Positions 34,041 through 45,044 of a stretch of 64,000 nucleotides of DNA are shown here, one piece after another. How positions within the stretch are numbered: position 1 is the stretch's first letter; each line of letters opens with the position of its first letter. Origin of the DNA: Protea cynaroides. Its lineage: Eukaryota > Streptophyta > Magnoliopsida > Proteales > Proteaceae. Where the stretch lies: positions 84,128,278 to 84,192,277 of the forward strand of contig CM053275.1 in the NCBI GenBank assembly GCA_028583415.1, read 5' to 3'. Both the position numbers and the translations under genes were made by a program. Below the pieces are notes generated by a model that was not told the origin of the DNA, made no database searches, and saw nothing but the letters and a program-made list of their open reading frames with translations.

Positions 34041-36014
34041 TCAATCCGACACAATGCTTTCTGGAACACCATGTAATCGAACAATATTATCCACATACAG
34101 CTTCGCTAACCTTTCCAGTGTATACTGAGGTCGTATAGGTATGAAGCGAACTGTTTTAGTCAAACGGTCCACAATCACCCAAACTGCGTCAACTACTCGA
34201 GGAGTCAATGGTAGTCCCGTGACGAAGTCCATAGTGATACAGTCCCATTTCCATGCTGGTTTCGGTAATGGCTGTAACAGTCTTGCGGGTCTTTGTCGTT
34301 CGGCCTTTACTTTCTGACAATTTAGGCATTGAGACACGAACTTGACTACATCTGCTTTCATTCCCCTCCACCAATATAGTTTCTTTAGATCATGATACAT
34401 TTTTGTACTTCCAGGATGTATCGAATAGATGGTGGTATGGGCTTCTTTCATCAGTCGGTGTCTAATGTCCATACTTTCTGTTTCAGGTACACATATTCTT
34501 CCTTTGTATTTCAGTACTTTCTCGTCATCCAAGGTGAACTCAGGGTTAGTCCTACCTTTCTCCATATCTTCTTGTACTGTTCTCAGATAAGGATCTGATT
34601 TGATAGCTATCTTCACTTCATCCACTATATCCGGTATAATCTTCAATGCCGCGAACATATTCGAAAACCGATGAATAAACCCTTGGTTGGCTGATCCATC
34701 CACTGTATCTATCACATACTGCTCGTTGCCGTGATTGAATACCATTCCGATAGTACACATTGCTGCAGTAGTGCTAACTTCTCCTTGAGATTTTATCATT
34801 GATTTTCTGCTCAATGCATCCACTACCACGTTCGCTTTTCCCGGATGATACTGGATATCACAATCATAGTCTTTCAATAGTTCCAGCCATCTTCTTTGTC
34901 TCATATTCAACTCCTTCTGATTAAATAAATAAGTAATACTTTTATGGTCCGACTTAATCTGAAATTTCTCTCCGTATAGGTAATGTCTCCATATCTTGAC
35001 AGCATGTACTACTACCACTAACTCCAAATCATGAGTGGGATAGTTTTTCTCATGTACCTTTAACTGTCTTGAAGCATAAGCAATCACTTGCTCTCCTTGC
35101 ATAACCACACATCCTAGTCCCAGTCCCGACGCATCAGTGTATAAGGTAAACGTCTGTCCTGGAATAGTAATAGTCAAAATTGGAGCAGATATCAATCTGG
35201 TCTTCAGTGTTTGGAAACTCTTCTCACATTTATCGGTCCATACAAACTTTTCACCTTTCTTAGTAAAACTGGTGAGAGGTACGGCAATCCGAGAATAGTC
35301 TTCTACGAATCTCCGATAATAACCAGCTAGACCCAGAAAACTTCTGATTTCCGAAATGCTCTTTGGTGCTTCCCACTTCACAATAGCCTCGATCTTGCTG
35401 GGATCCACTTTGATTCCTTCAGCGGATACTACATGGCCTAGGAATGCGACTTCACTTAGCCAAAACTCACACTTAGAAAATTTGGCATATAGTTTCTCTT
35501 TCCTTAAACGCTGTAGGGCTGCGTTTAGGTTCTTGACATGGATTTCTTTGTCCTTGGAGTATACCAATATATCATCAATAAATACTATAACCGACGTATC
35601 CAACATATCGTGGAAAACTCGGTTCATAAGTTCCATGAACGTTGCCGGGGCATTGGTTAATCCGAATGACATAACCAAAAATTCATAATGTCCATATCTG
35701 GTCCTGAATGCTGTCTTCGGAATATCACTTTCTTTAATCTTCAGCTGATGATAGCCTGATTGAAGATCGATCTTAGAAAATACTCTTGCCCCTTGTAACT
35801 GATCGAACAAGTCATCGATCCGAGGTAGTGGATATCGATTCTTGATTGTCAGTTTGTTCAATTCCCGATAGTCGATACATAATCGAACACTACCATCCTT
35901 CTTCTTCACGAACAACACCGGTGCCCCCCATGGAGATATACTGGGTCGAATATAACCCTTGTCCAGCAGTTCTTGTAATTGCACTTTTAATTCCTTAAGT
36001 TCAGTAGGAGCCAT
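34041..36014 (-). pseudogene. Tekay reverse transcriptase, RNase H and integrase N-terminal part
   Basis: This is a 657-residue open segment. RT motifs are CIDYRELNKLTIKNRYPLPR, DLQSGYHQ, SFGLTNAPATF and FIDDILVYS with both catalytic Asp residues. RNase H starts near LYTDASG, includes SDHKSITY and ends at LSRK. Integrase shows the HHCC zinc finger (HPGSTKMYHDLKK and CLNCQKVK) and the first core Asp in MDFVTGLP. The segment stops at 34041-34043 just after VPESIVSD, next to the second core Asp. Upstream it joins protease in the same frame across the stop at 36069-36071. Confidence 0.93.
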
Positions 36015-36068
36015 TCTATAAGGTGCTTTTGATACTAGTGCGGCTCCAGGTATTAGGTCTATTACAAA

Positions 36069-36625
36069 TTATGTGGCACGGTCGGGTGGTAATCTGGGTA
36101 GTTCCTCTGGAAATACGTCAGGATAGTCACGCACGACATCAATATCTTTCATTCGTGGCGCTTCCTTGGTTAGGTCGACCACGGATACTAGATACCCGAC
36201 TGCTCCCTTCTCAAGGCACTTCTTAGCCTTTAATGCTGAAAGTATGAGTTTGCGTCTCCGGAGAAGTTTGGTTCCCGAGAAACTGAACTCTGCCCCTTCC
36301 TTGTCTTTGAATGTTAGCTTCTTCTCGGCGCATAACAGATTTGCAGAATTCCGAGCTAACCAATCCATTCCTAAGATGACATCGAAGTCTGCCATCTCAA
36401 GTCGTATCAATGTTGCATCTAAAATCTGTTCCCCAATGAGAACTGGACATGGTCCATAACCTTTCTCTAGTTCCACTTCTAACCCCATCGGTGACCGTAC
36501 AAGTAATTTATAGTCTAATGTCTTGATGGGTAAGTTTATCTTCTTTCCAAATGACACAGATATAAATGAATGAGTAGCTCCAGAATCGAAGAGTACTCTG
36601 GCAGGTACGCCATTTATAGGTATAA
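36069..36625 (-). pseudogene. Tekay aspartic protease
   Basis: The active-site string DSGATHSFIS lies near 36585, and an ILGMDWLARN block follows near 36390, as in plant gypsy retropepsins. The frame is open from a stop at about 36650 to the stop at 36069-36071 after LPPDRAT. It is shifted by one base from the gag frame, which ends at 36646. No ATG lies before the active site, so protease would need frameshifting or was broken. Confidence 0.85.
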
Positions 36626-36645
36626 TACCTGTGATTTATCTTTAC

Positions 36646-37683
36646 TTAGTCTATATGCTCATTCAATGTAATTTTAACTTTAAAAGTTTCAGTCATACCT
36701 GTGACCACATCGGGTGATGCGACCGCATCCTCGGACGTAACAACATATACACGTCCCTGATGGAATTGTTTCTTGGGCTTAGGGCACTCCCTTGCCATAT
36801 GTCCCGGTTGGTTGCAGTTAAAACACTTCGGGACTTCAGAATTTGGCTTTGGCTGAGGTTGGGCTGCTGGGGTAGTCTTGGTTGCAGCATTAAAATTCTG
36901 AGGACGGAAAGACTTATACGTCCTGTTATTGCCTCCGTTGTAGGAGTTTCCGGCTGGCCTTTTGATGCCTTTGTTCTGAGTAAAATAACTCTCCTTCTGG
37001 CTCGATTCTATAACCCGAGCAATCTGGACAGCTTCATTATAAATTCTCTTTTCTAAGCCCAGAACGTGTTCTCTGATGCTTCCTCTTAGTCCCGTGACAA
37101 ACCTACGGATTTTGGTTTCTTCTTCTTGCATACTCAGTGGTGTGAAGAAAAACAGCTCTTCATAACGCTGTTGGTACGCATCCACTGACATCTGTCCCTG
37201 ATAAAGACTCAGGAACTCCTTCTCCATCGAATCTCTGAAGCTCCGTGAAAAATATTTCTCAAAGAAGGCTTCTTTATATATAACCCATGTCAGTAGGGCG
37301 TGCTTGGTCAGTGGATAGGTCTTCGTGGATTTCCACCAATGGTGTGCGTCGCCCTTGAGCATGAAGGTGGCGCATAGTACTTTCTCTTCCTCTGTAATAG
37401 TCATCATGAGGAAGTTTCTTTCCATCTCGTCTATCCAGTGTGCTGGCCACAATGGATCAGACGGCTTGCCGTTGAATTCTCTGGGTTTCATCTTCAAAAA
37501 TCTCTCCACCAGGTCGGGAGTGGTCCAGCTGATTCCGGGGGGTTTGCCCCAAACATATGGGGTGGATACTGGTAGATTCATCACCACTGTTGCTAGCTCT
37601 GGTGGTGGAGGTGGCAAATTTGTAGGGTTTACCGGTTCTGGATTTCTCGGTGCATGGTTATTCTCTTGACTAGTCTCCTCCAC
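36646..37683 (-). CDS. Tekay gag
   Basis: 345 residues starting MEETSQENN. A Pro-rich N-terminus is followed by the retrotransposon gag core (RFLKMKPREFNG, ATFMLKGDAHHWW, FSLYQG-type text here FLSLYQGQMSVDAYQQRYEE, RFVTGLR), a basic Gln/Asn-rich spacer and a CCHC zinc knuckle (CFNCNQPGHMAREC). It forms the particle core in which reverse transcription occurs. The frame is intact, unlike pol, and ends at TAA before protease in another frame. Confidence 0.9.
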   Translation of the reverse strand: MEETSQENNHAPRNPEPVNPTNLPPPPPELATVVMNLPVSTPYVWGKPPGISWTTPDLVERFLKMKPREFNGKPSDPLWPAHWIDEMERNFLMMTITEEEKVLCATFMLKGDAHHWWKSTKTYPLTKHALLTWVIYKEAFFEKYFSRSFRDSMEKEFLSLYQGQMSVDAYQQRYEELFFFTPLSMQEEETKIRRFVTGLRGSIREHVLGLEKRIYNEAVQIARVIESSQKESYFTQNKGIKRPAGNSYNGGNNRTYKSFRPQNFNAATKTTPAAQPQPKPNSEVPKCFNCNQPGHMARECPKPKKQFHQGRVYVVTSEDAVASPDVVTGMTETFKVKITLNEHID

Positions 37684-37869
37684 TGGTGGTGGTGGTGGGA
37701 CTGTGTCGGGTCTGTCGGGTCACTCTACGTCCGGATATAATTCTTTTCTGTGGTTGGTGGTGCCTGAAAATCATCAAAATAGGTGAGAAGTCATTTATAA
37801 TTCATGTAGGCACGTTAACCAATAATCAATTCCAATTCTAGCTCATTTTATAAAAAAATACTGTATTTT

Positions 37870-38170
37870 CTATGCAGGGTCGACGGTGAGGGTCGCTGGT
37901 ATGTCCGACCCTTGATTTCCGACCCTGGGAATGACCTGTTCTTCCCGAGAGCTGAGGGTCGATGCGAGGGTCGATGGGTATCCGACCCTCGGTGTCCGAC
38001 CCTTAGTTTCCTGACAGATTACCGAGAGCTGAGGGTCGATGCGAGGGTCGATGGGTGTCCGACCCTCAGTTCCGACCCTTAGTTTTCTGTCAGGTTCCCG
38101 AGAGCCGAGGGTCGATGGGAGGGTCGATTCGAGGGTCGATGGATCCAGTCGAATTGTCCGACCCTCGGAC
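37870..38170. repeat. GGGTCGA/TCGACCC motif array in Tekay leader
   Basis: About 25 copies of GGGTCG-type words and their complements in 300 bp, in imperfect tandem units that include GCTGAGGGTCGATGCGAGG. The same words cluster in the three LTR copies in this window. The array lies between gag and the antisense gene. Confidence 0.8.
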
Positions 38171-38763
38171 CAAAAATCAGATTTTTAAGATCCGATTCTG
38201 GGTCATTTCTCACTATTCCTCCTTCGTTTCGACTCGTCTCTCCTCTCTGAGTTGCTACAGTGCTACTCTACCGTTTTCGATCGATTTGACTCCGGGTTTC
38301 GACGTCCACGTCATCCGTATCTCTCATTTTTATCTGTTTTTAGGTTTTCTTTTCTAGGTTTTTGTCCATTTAACTTGTATTTTTCAAATTAAACTTTTTC
38401 TAACTGTAAAAAATTGATTTTTATTGGGGACTTTGTTATTGGTGTCTCGAGGAACGAAAGCCCTCAAAAATTTTTGAGTTTCATCGGTTGGTTATCGAGA
38501 AACTTGAAATTCTCTTTTTGCCCTAATTTGTCGAAATTTTTGATTTTTCTTGAATTTCTTCAAATTGGACATCGTCAGTTAAAATTTCCTACTGCATGTG
38601 GGTCGTAGGATGTATTTTAACCTACGTAAGTTCTCATGCCCACTTGAATGGTGAGAATTGGGCTTTATGGTCAACTTACGTCGTTATTACATCAAATTTT
38701 TTTTTTTAGATTTTTATCCTGCTAACTCCTTGTTTCCTTTTTCTTTCTTATTTTGCAGATACT

Positions 38764-40088
38764 ATGGCCCGTACCAAAGTACCCAGAGTGCACGATCCAC
38801 TTCGCTTCCGTTCGAATGAAGCTGAGGCACAGTATGCTGACTATGCCCGTAAGAAAGTGGAAGGGGGTCGCATGGTGAACTTGGCTGAGCTAGCCTTGTT
38901 CAATGTATAGGGAGCTTTTGGTGATATGGGATGGCTCCCTATCATCACATACGACGCGTGCACATGTCCAGACTTGGTACGCCAGTTCTATTGTAATCTC
39001 CAGGTGGTGGGGAATTACAACGACGTTGAGCATGGCTAGGAGTTGCGCATCACCAGTTACGTCAAGGGGGTGCACATCTCTTTTGATTATCGACAGCTGG
39101 CCGATCTGTTGGGCATTCCCTATGATGGCCCCATGGTGTACTGTGCGCCGGGAGAGCCACAATTTGTTGAGATGGAGATGAGAGCAGAGATCGACAACTA
39201 GTTGCTCCGTCCTGATTGATGGCAGATGAGAGTCTGCTACTTGCGTCCAGCTCCACGGGTCTTCAGCAAGATTATCCAGCATAATCTAATCCCGCAGAGT
39301 GGGCACTATGAGAGGGTCTCTCAGTTGACACAGTTTTTGATATACAGCATCTGCACTCGTCAGCCCGTCTGTCTTCCCTACATCATCATGCGGACTATGA
39401 TTAGTGCTACATTGTCCGGTCATAGGGGTAATCTACCCTATGGACGCATGATTACAGTGCTATTGACCCGTCTGGGGGTGGATCTGATAGATGAGAAGAT
39501 CCAGGAGAAGACCTTCTCATCGCCTCTAGATTGGGAGACTATCTGCAAGATGGGGCTGCGAGATGCTGAGGTTAGTGATGAGGAGAGGAACGGATTGGTG
39601 CGCCCTCACACTCGGGTCGAGATGGCTGATGCTGAGGCTGCTGCGGCTGCTGCTAGAGTTCGTGTGGATCCGGTCGACGATGACGATCGTATGTATATGG
39701 ACGTCGACTCGATACCACCGCCTTCACCTACACATGCGGCTGGAGTGGGTACTTCTTCTGCGGCGGTCCTGCACCTAAGGCTGGTCCTTCCCACTCGGTT
39801 GATCCTTCACTTCCACCTTCAGCCATGATGGAGATGCTGCAGGAGGTCAGGGATGCTTAGCGCAGATCTGATCTAAGGATGGATGAGTTGTTGGCTGCTC
39901 AGCACGCATCAGACGCGCGGAGGGGAGAGCTCCTAGAGGTGCAGCGTGCGACTGATCAGAGGATAGCCGGTCTCACAGCTAGTCTATAGACGACCCAGAC
40001 TCAGATAGCCTGGTTGACTAGAGTCTATGCTGAGGACTATGAACGGGATCGTGAGGCCCCGCCTCCTCCTTCGCCTCCAGCTTCTTGA
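38764..40088 (+). pseudogene. antisense accessory gene (aORF) of the Tekay element, putative plant transposon protein family
   Basis: A gene-like frame on the + strand, opposite to gag-pol, lies between PBS and gag. It starts at ATG 38764, six bases after a strong acceptor (TTTTGCAG, 38751-38758), so a 5' UTR intron is likely. Blocks such as FGDMGWLPIITYD, PDLVRQFYCNLQ, YVKGVHI, LADLLGIPYDGP, IPQSGHYERVSQLTQFLIY, LPYGRMITVLL and GVDLIDEKI fit the putative plant transposon protein domain seen in accessory genes of plant gypsy elements. A charged, coiled-coil-like C-terminus ends in a Pro-rich tail with TGA at 40086-40088. In-frame stops are at 38908, 39037, 39199 and 39217, a frame change is near 39760, and two more stops follow. 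About 440 codons originally. Function is unknown. Confidence 0.75.
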
Positions 40089-40353
40089 TTGTACTTTTAT
40101 TTTTCCCTTGTACTACAGAGTAACTGTCCGGGTTGTGGACTGTACTCTGCTTTAGTTATGTATATACATCTTGTTTCTCTCTCTAATTGTATGTGACTTG
40201 TTTCCCCTTTAATAGATGTATTATTCTCTTTTTAAATTTGGTCTCAAACATCACTTGTGCTTATAATGTGTTAATATTACTGTTTTACTTTTATCCTATC
40301 TCAGTTCACAGTTGTCTCGAATGTATGTTAGTTCGGCGGGCAAGACCTGAGAT

Positions 40354-40365
40354 GCTCTGATACCA
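40354..40365 (-). other. Tekay primer binding site (initiator tRNA-Met type)
   Basis: The - strand reads TGGTATCAGAGC three bases inside the 5' LTR end. It sets the element's orientation. Confidence 0.95.
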
Positions 40366-40368
40366 AGT

Positions 40369-42649
40369 TGTTACACCCCAATTCTGGTCTATTCAGAATG
40401 ATGTGATGAACCGCTAAATAACCAACGGTCCAACCAGGATCTCAAATAGGCTATCCCCGCGTTATCCAAACTTACACACATCCGTAATCATAATCAGAGT
40501 AAATACACAATAGCGGAAGCCTTATAATAACATGAATTGAGAATCTATGTGATATTAAAATTTAAGTAACAATTTATTCTGTATCAACTGAAACATACGT
40601 AAATATCAATACAAGTTTTTAATAAATCCAAATAAAGAAACTTATAAAAATATCTAATCAAATACACACGAGTTGCACTTGCAAGAGGAGTCGTGTGTAT
40701 CATCTTCAGCTCCAGCTTCCATAGCTGCCACGTTCCCGTACGCAGACGCACCCATGTAGTCTTCAACCGTATAGCCTGCATCATCAACTAAAAATATTCT
40801 ACGTCGAGGGGTGAGCACACATCACGGCTCAGTGAGTAGCCAAAACAATGCAACAATACATATGCATGCAAAAGAAGTCAATTTATATCTTTGGTCCGGT
40901 TTAAAGTTTGCAGTATGCAATAGAAAGGTTTAGGTAGCCAAAGGTCGCGTTTATTGACTCCGCCTCTATACACGAGTGTGTGACGTTACCCGAAGATCAC
41001 GTTTATCGTCAACTCACATGCACCCAACCATGAATATTATATAACAAAGGTTACATTTATTGCTATATAGTGCCATACCAACACGTAAGCCCTGTTGGCG
41101 AGGGCTGCAAATTGGGCTCGCAACTAACCAATCCTAATGCCAAACAGTGTATCCAAGGCCTCACCCCAGCATCCCTCAGAATGTCCATAGAGATAGAGCT
41201 AAGGCCCCCCGGTAGAGTCAGAGACTACAAGGACCGAGACCACCTCCCCTGATACCCTACGACATAATAGTTCTGCTAAAGTAATGGCGATACGACGATG
41301 CCAATGCACAAGACTTGAGTTAGAGATAGAGCTAAAGTGCTGAGACCCGCCAAAGGTTAACGTTTATTGACGTTCTCATCACACCTCCCCTGATACTCGC
41401 TCGCATCAAGTACATCAACCACACACATACAAGCACATGTCTATTCCTATCATCATCATCGTCATCATGTTATAAACAATAAAGTAAATATGCATGAACA
41501 AGTAATAGAAATATTGGATGGCATGCTGTATGCACATTACAAACATATTCGCATAGAATCAAGCATGGCATATGACTCAAGAAATAGAAAACAGTTTATT
41601 ATTAATCAATTTAGTTTGGAGTTAAGGTTCCTCACCTTAGCTTGCTATAAGATACTTTTCCAAGCTTTAAATTCACCTTTACAATGTTATTATATTGCTA
41701 GAAGACCTAACAAAATCGATAGAATTTAATTAGAATTGATTCTGAATTTAAAAACCATTCTGTCAACTGAGGGTCGATGCTAGGGTCGATGGGTCTATCG
41801 ACCCTCCCCTCTTTCTGGACTTCCCGAATGCTGAGGGTCGATGGTTAGAAATACCTAGGGTCGGATGGTCATCGACCCTGGGTGCGACCCTCGGTGCACT
41901 CTGGTCCAATTTCCACTTTTTAATCCATTCTTCGTGTTTGGGGTCCTATGGTTTGCTTCTACATTCCACATTCATTCCATGGTCTGAAACCATGAATCAT
42001 CCTCCTAGATGGCTTTCATGCATTCTCTTAGGGTTTTCCTTGAAAACCTAACCATGGATGGATGGTTTGGGTTTCTCCGAGATCACTCTCTCTCCAATAA
42101 CTATCCTAAGGTCTGTAGAAACTCATGGAATTAGTATCCATACCTGAGAAGATAACTTTTCCTCTGAAATTCTTCTCATTTGTGCTAAGTTCTCTTCCTT
42201 CCCTTTCTTCTTCCTCTTTTCCTTCTCCTCTCTTTCTTTCAATTCGATTAGGGTTGTGAAAGGAGTGAAAGTGGCTTAAGGACGTCCCTTAAATAGAGTA
42301 GGAACATCCTAAATAAGTCCCTCTGAGATTTGAAAAGAATCCCAATCGAAAAATATAGAAATTTCCTAATTTCTATATTCGGCAGAAATCGAGGGTCGAT
42401 GATCCCGTCGACCTTAGGGTCTTAAGCTGTCCGACCCTCCCTTCAAAACTGAGGGTCTGACTTTCTGTTTTGGGAGGTCAGACCCTGCTTAGCTGGGTGT
42501 GCGACCCTTCCCTCTTTTTAAGTGTTTTTGGGTCGATTTGATACCTGGGATCTCGATCTCCTTCACGCCCTTGGTCCACTTGACTCGACCATGATGGGTA
42601 AACCTGGTTCAAGGTGGTAAGACCGGGTTAGATTGACACGGGTCTTACA
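40369..42649 (-). repeat. Tekay 5' LTR (right copy)
   Basis: 2281 bp from TGTTACACCCC to GGGTCTTACA on the + strand. Compared with the left LTR it has mostly transitions and lacks a short GGGAGGGTCGAT unit near 42390, a length change in the motif cluster. Confidence 0.95.
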
Positions 42650-42654
42650 ATACC

Positions 42655-43090
42655 CTTGTTTAAATTGAAAAATATTAAAATTATTACTTTAACCTTCAAT
42701 TGTTGGAAATAACCCTCGACCCTTCTTCGTTCTTCTTCTTCATCGCCAAAGGGTTGGTGGAGCTCTCTGGTAAGAAGAAGCATCGAATTGGAGGGAAGCT
42801 TGGGGTCAGCAAAAGGTGGTAGGGCAACAGATCGGGGCTGAGGCTCAATGTCCAGATCATCCGGCAGAGATGCAAAAGCAAGGAAAGGGTTCTGATCGCC
42901 TGCCATAGATGGTGCAAAGTAAGTATTTCCCACCGTCGCCGCAGCTATATTCAGATACCCCGCCGTCGCCGCCTCTAAACCACAATCCAGATCCAACCAC
43001 TAAGTACCTTCCATTCTTGGATCTTCGACATCCATCCGAGCCCTAACAGTAACTTCAAGGGGTACCGGCGCCGCCCCCATCACCTTAATA
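42655..43090 (-). other. GC-rich coding-like segment inside the TIR element
   Basis: On the - strand an open frame (about 42996-42655) starts MDLDCGLEAATAGYL and contains PDDLDIEPQPRS and GDEEEERRRVEGY. An open stretch with APVPLEVTVRARMD lies just upstream beyond a stop. The composition is distinctly more GC-rich than the flanks. I do not recognise the protein. Its position between inverted repeats fits a captured gene fragment, but an unrelated low-quality frame is possible. Confidence 0.4.
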
Positions 43091-43442
43091 GCTCCCACTA
43101 GGGATTCTCCTAATTTCGTAGGAAGCCAGACAGACTCCTAAAATGGATCCAAATTAGTCAGAGACTATTTATCTTCATGTTTACTCTTTGTGTGTTGACA
43201 CGAAAGCCTGTTAACCGACTGGGTCTCTATATTACACGTTGTTAATATTTCATGTTGTTAATATTTAAGATGGTAATTGATGATGTTAGACAATCGTGGT
43301 TGATAGTTGATGTTAGAGATAGTTATTGAATAATACACGTGAAATTTTCCCAATTAAATATGGATGAATGGAAATCCATATGTAAACTTTACCAATACAA
43401 TTCTTTGAACTTATTGCTAACGACGGTTTCGCCAATATAGAA

Positions 43443-43675
43443 ATCGTTTCCCGCCTGAGTTTGGGCGGGAGACTTGACGGCCTGGATAGATGGCCGCCAC
43501 CTGGCTCTTGGGTAGATCCGAGCCCTCTATCCAAGTCGACACCCCTGTCGACTCAGCTTGTCGGCTCTGGTGTCGGCTCGGATGGAGGGCTCGGATCCAC
43601 CCGAGAGCCATGTGGCGGCCATCCATCCGGGCCGCCAAGTCTCCCGCCCAAACTCAGGCGGGGGAGGATGTGGAT
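43443..43675. mobile_element. foldback (hairpin) element, copy A
   Basis: Two arms of about 95 nt (from CCCGCCTGAGTTTGGGCGGG at 43450 and its complement ending 43664) flank a short loop near 43550. GC content is far above the surroundings. A related element is at 63687-63928; both contain GAGAGCCA, TGTCGGCTCGGAT and GGCCATC-like words in the arms. Confidence 0.75.
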
Positions 43676-43879
43676 CCGTCTTGCTATTATGGCGATGATG
43701 GTTTTTCTGGTGTTTTTTAGTCCGTACAAGCCCAAGCCCAAGCCCATATCCATGGTCGGCTAGTTGGTGGGTCCTCTCCTTATTTTGTTCTTAAAATTTC
43801 CAAACTATCCATACAACTATGTTCAGATCTTATCCTAGGTTTTTAGTAACAACAAAGACCTTTATTCTTTTACGAAACA

Positions 43880-45030
43880 TAGCATTTCGTCTCCTTGATA
43901 GCTGGAGTTGGAACAGATGAGATCAGAGACGCCATCATTGGGGCATTACCAACTGACCTTGAAAAAGAAAGAGAATTTCCCTCCGATCGTGGAAAAGCAA
44001 ATCATGCCTTTGTCGTTCTTTAGTAGTTTCACTATCCAGAAAGCACAGTAGGCGTGTGACCTATTCTTTGTCGTCACCTCTAGGCCGGATACTAATTTCT
44101 CAACTAGTCTGGCTTGGAGAAGCTCTGTGCCTTACCTTTCATAACATGAGAAGGGAGGTGGGTGGGGTATCGATCCAAAGCTCGAGTACGTGGTCAAGGC
44201 TGTGATCTTGCCTCAATAGGCTAAGGTCGGTCTTCTCTTTATATACTCAGATATCTTGCCTTTGTCCGAGTTAGGAGTAGGGTCGTTGCTTGGTTACTCT
44301 AAGGGGCAAGAATCAACTCCCTGAGCGTCCGTTGGAACATCAATAGGCATTAAATGAAAGAAAAGGAGGTTAAGTGTCAATCCCCGCTTTAATTGACCTT
44401 GACCGATCATTGCTGGAAAATAGGGCTTGGGGCGACGCTTCAATGCTTCTTCCAATCCTAGATGGGGGATCACTTGTAGGAATGACATAATGCTAATCCA
44501 TGTTCCACACAGCCAAGGAAGCATCGTTTTTTAATCTCATTATGACTTGGTCGTTCGGAAGATATTCTTTCTCGATCATAATAGTGGAATGGAAGGCACT
44601 ACAAGAAAGATATACTCCTTTTCAAATCGCCCCGTGAAGACGGACGTTCAGAAAGGTTCTCGAGATTATCAATCGTCCAGGCGTGTGGGAAGGGAGCGAG
44701 ACCAAACCGAGCCAGACGGAGAGTAAGCCCTTCCCACTGTCAAGTTGAATAAATGAATGCAACCTCAACCAGAGAGATCAACCTGCGCCTTTGATTTTAG
44801 GCCGCCGGCAAGGCAGAACGAACTAATCCGCGACCGGCAAGTTTTCTGAAACCGAACTGAATTGAATTAAAAAAAAAAAAATGCTTGCTAAAGAAAGAAG
44901 GTCTATTTTCCCACGTAGTTCTTCGGTCAAACCAACGATTCTATTCTCAAAGTAATAGAGAGAGTCTCCAAATGGACCGAAACCAATGAGTGACCATGGT
45001 TCCCTCCTCACTGGGGTCAAGGAAATCCAC
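43880..45030. other. possible organellar (mitochondrial) DNA insertion
   Basis: The sequence texture changes: balanced base composition, no plant repeat motifs, and open frames on the - strand such as 45020-44823 (with REPWSLIGFGPFGD and LYYFENRIVGL) and 44524-44294. It reads like non-coding plant mitochondrial DNA. I could not match it to a named mitochondrial gene, so this is a weak call. Confidence 0.3.
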
Positions 45031-45044
45031 CTTTCACTTTAATA

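Larger units (their letters stand above)
30849..42649 (-). mobile_element. complete Ty3/gypsy Tekay (chromovirus) element, 11.8 kb, inactive
   Basis: Two LTRs of about 2.3 kb, a perfect 5-bp target duplication ATACC (30844-30848 and 42650-42654), PBS next to the right LTR and a polypurine tract next to the left LTR show a whole element coded on the - strand. Internal order 5' to 3' is PBS, a 2.7-kb leader holding an antisense accessory gene, gag, protease, RT, RNase H, integrase and a chromodomain-like tail. The pol frame has four in-frame stops (36069-36071, 34041-34043, 33552-33554, 33270-33272), and gag and protease are in different frames, so the copy is dead. The LTRs differ by a few percent by eye, which suggests a fairly recent insertion. 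Confidence 0.95.
30723..43351. mobile_element. TIR element (possible Pack-MULE) split by the Tekay insertion
   Basis: The left end GGGAAAATTTCACGTG (30723) and the right end CACGTGAAATTTTCCC (43351) are inverted repeats, and the arms stay similar for about 80 nt inward. Removing the 11.8-kb Tekay element and one target duplication leaves about 820 bp. The 9-bp flanks TTTTTAATA and AATTAAATA match at only 6 of 9 positions in AT-rich sequence, so the superfamily is uncertain. The remaining interior (42655-43351) carries a GC-rich coding-like stretch. Confidence 0.55.

Noticed and set aside
39606..39794. Open frames on the - strand across the accessory gene
   Set aside because: They mirror the Ala/Ser-rich codons of the + strand gene and have no conserved blocks of their own.
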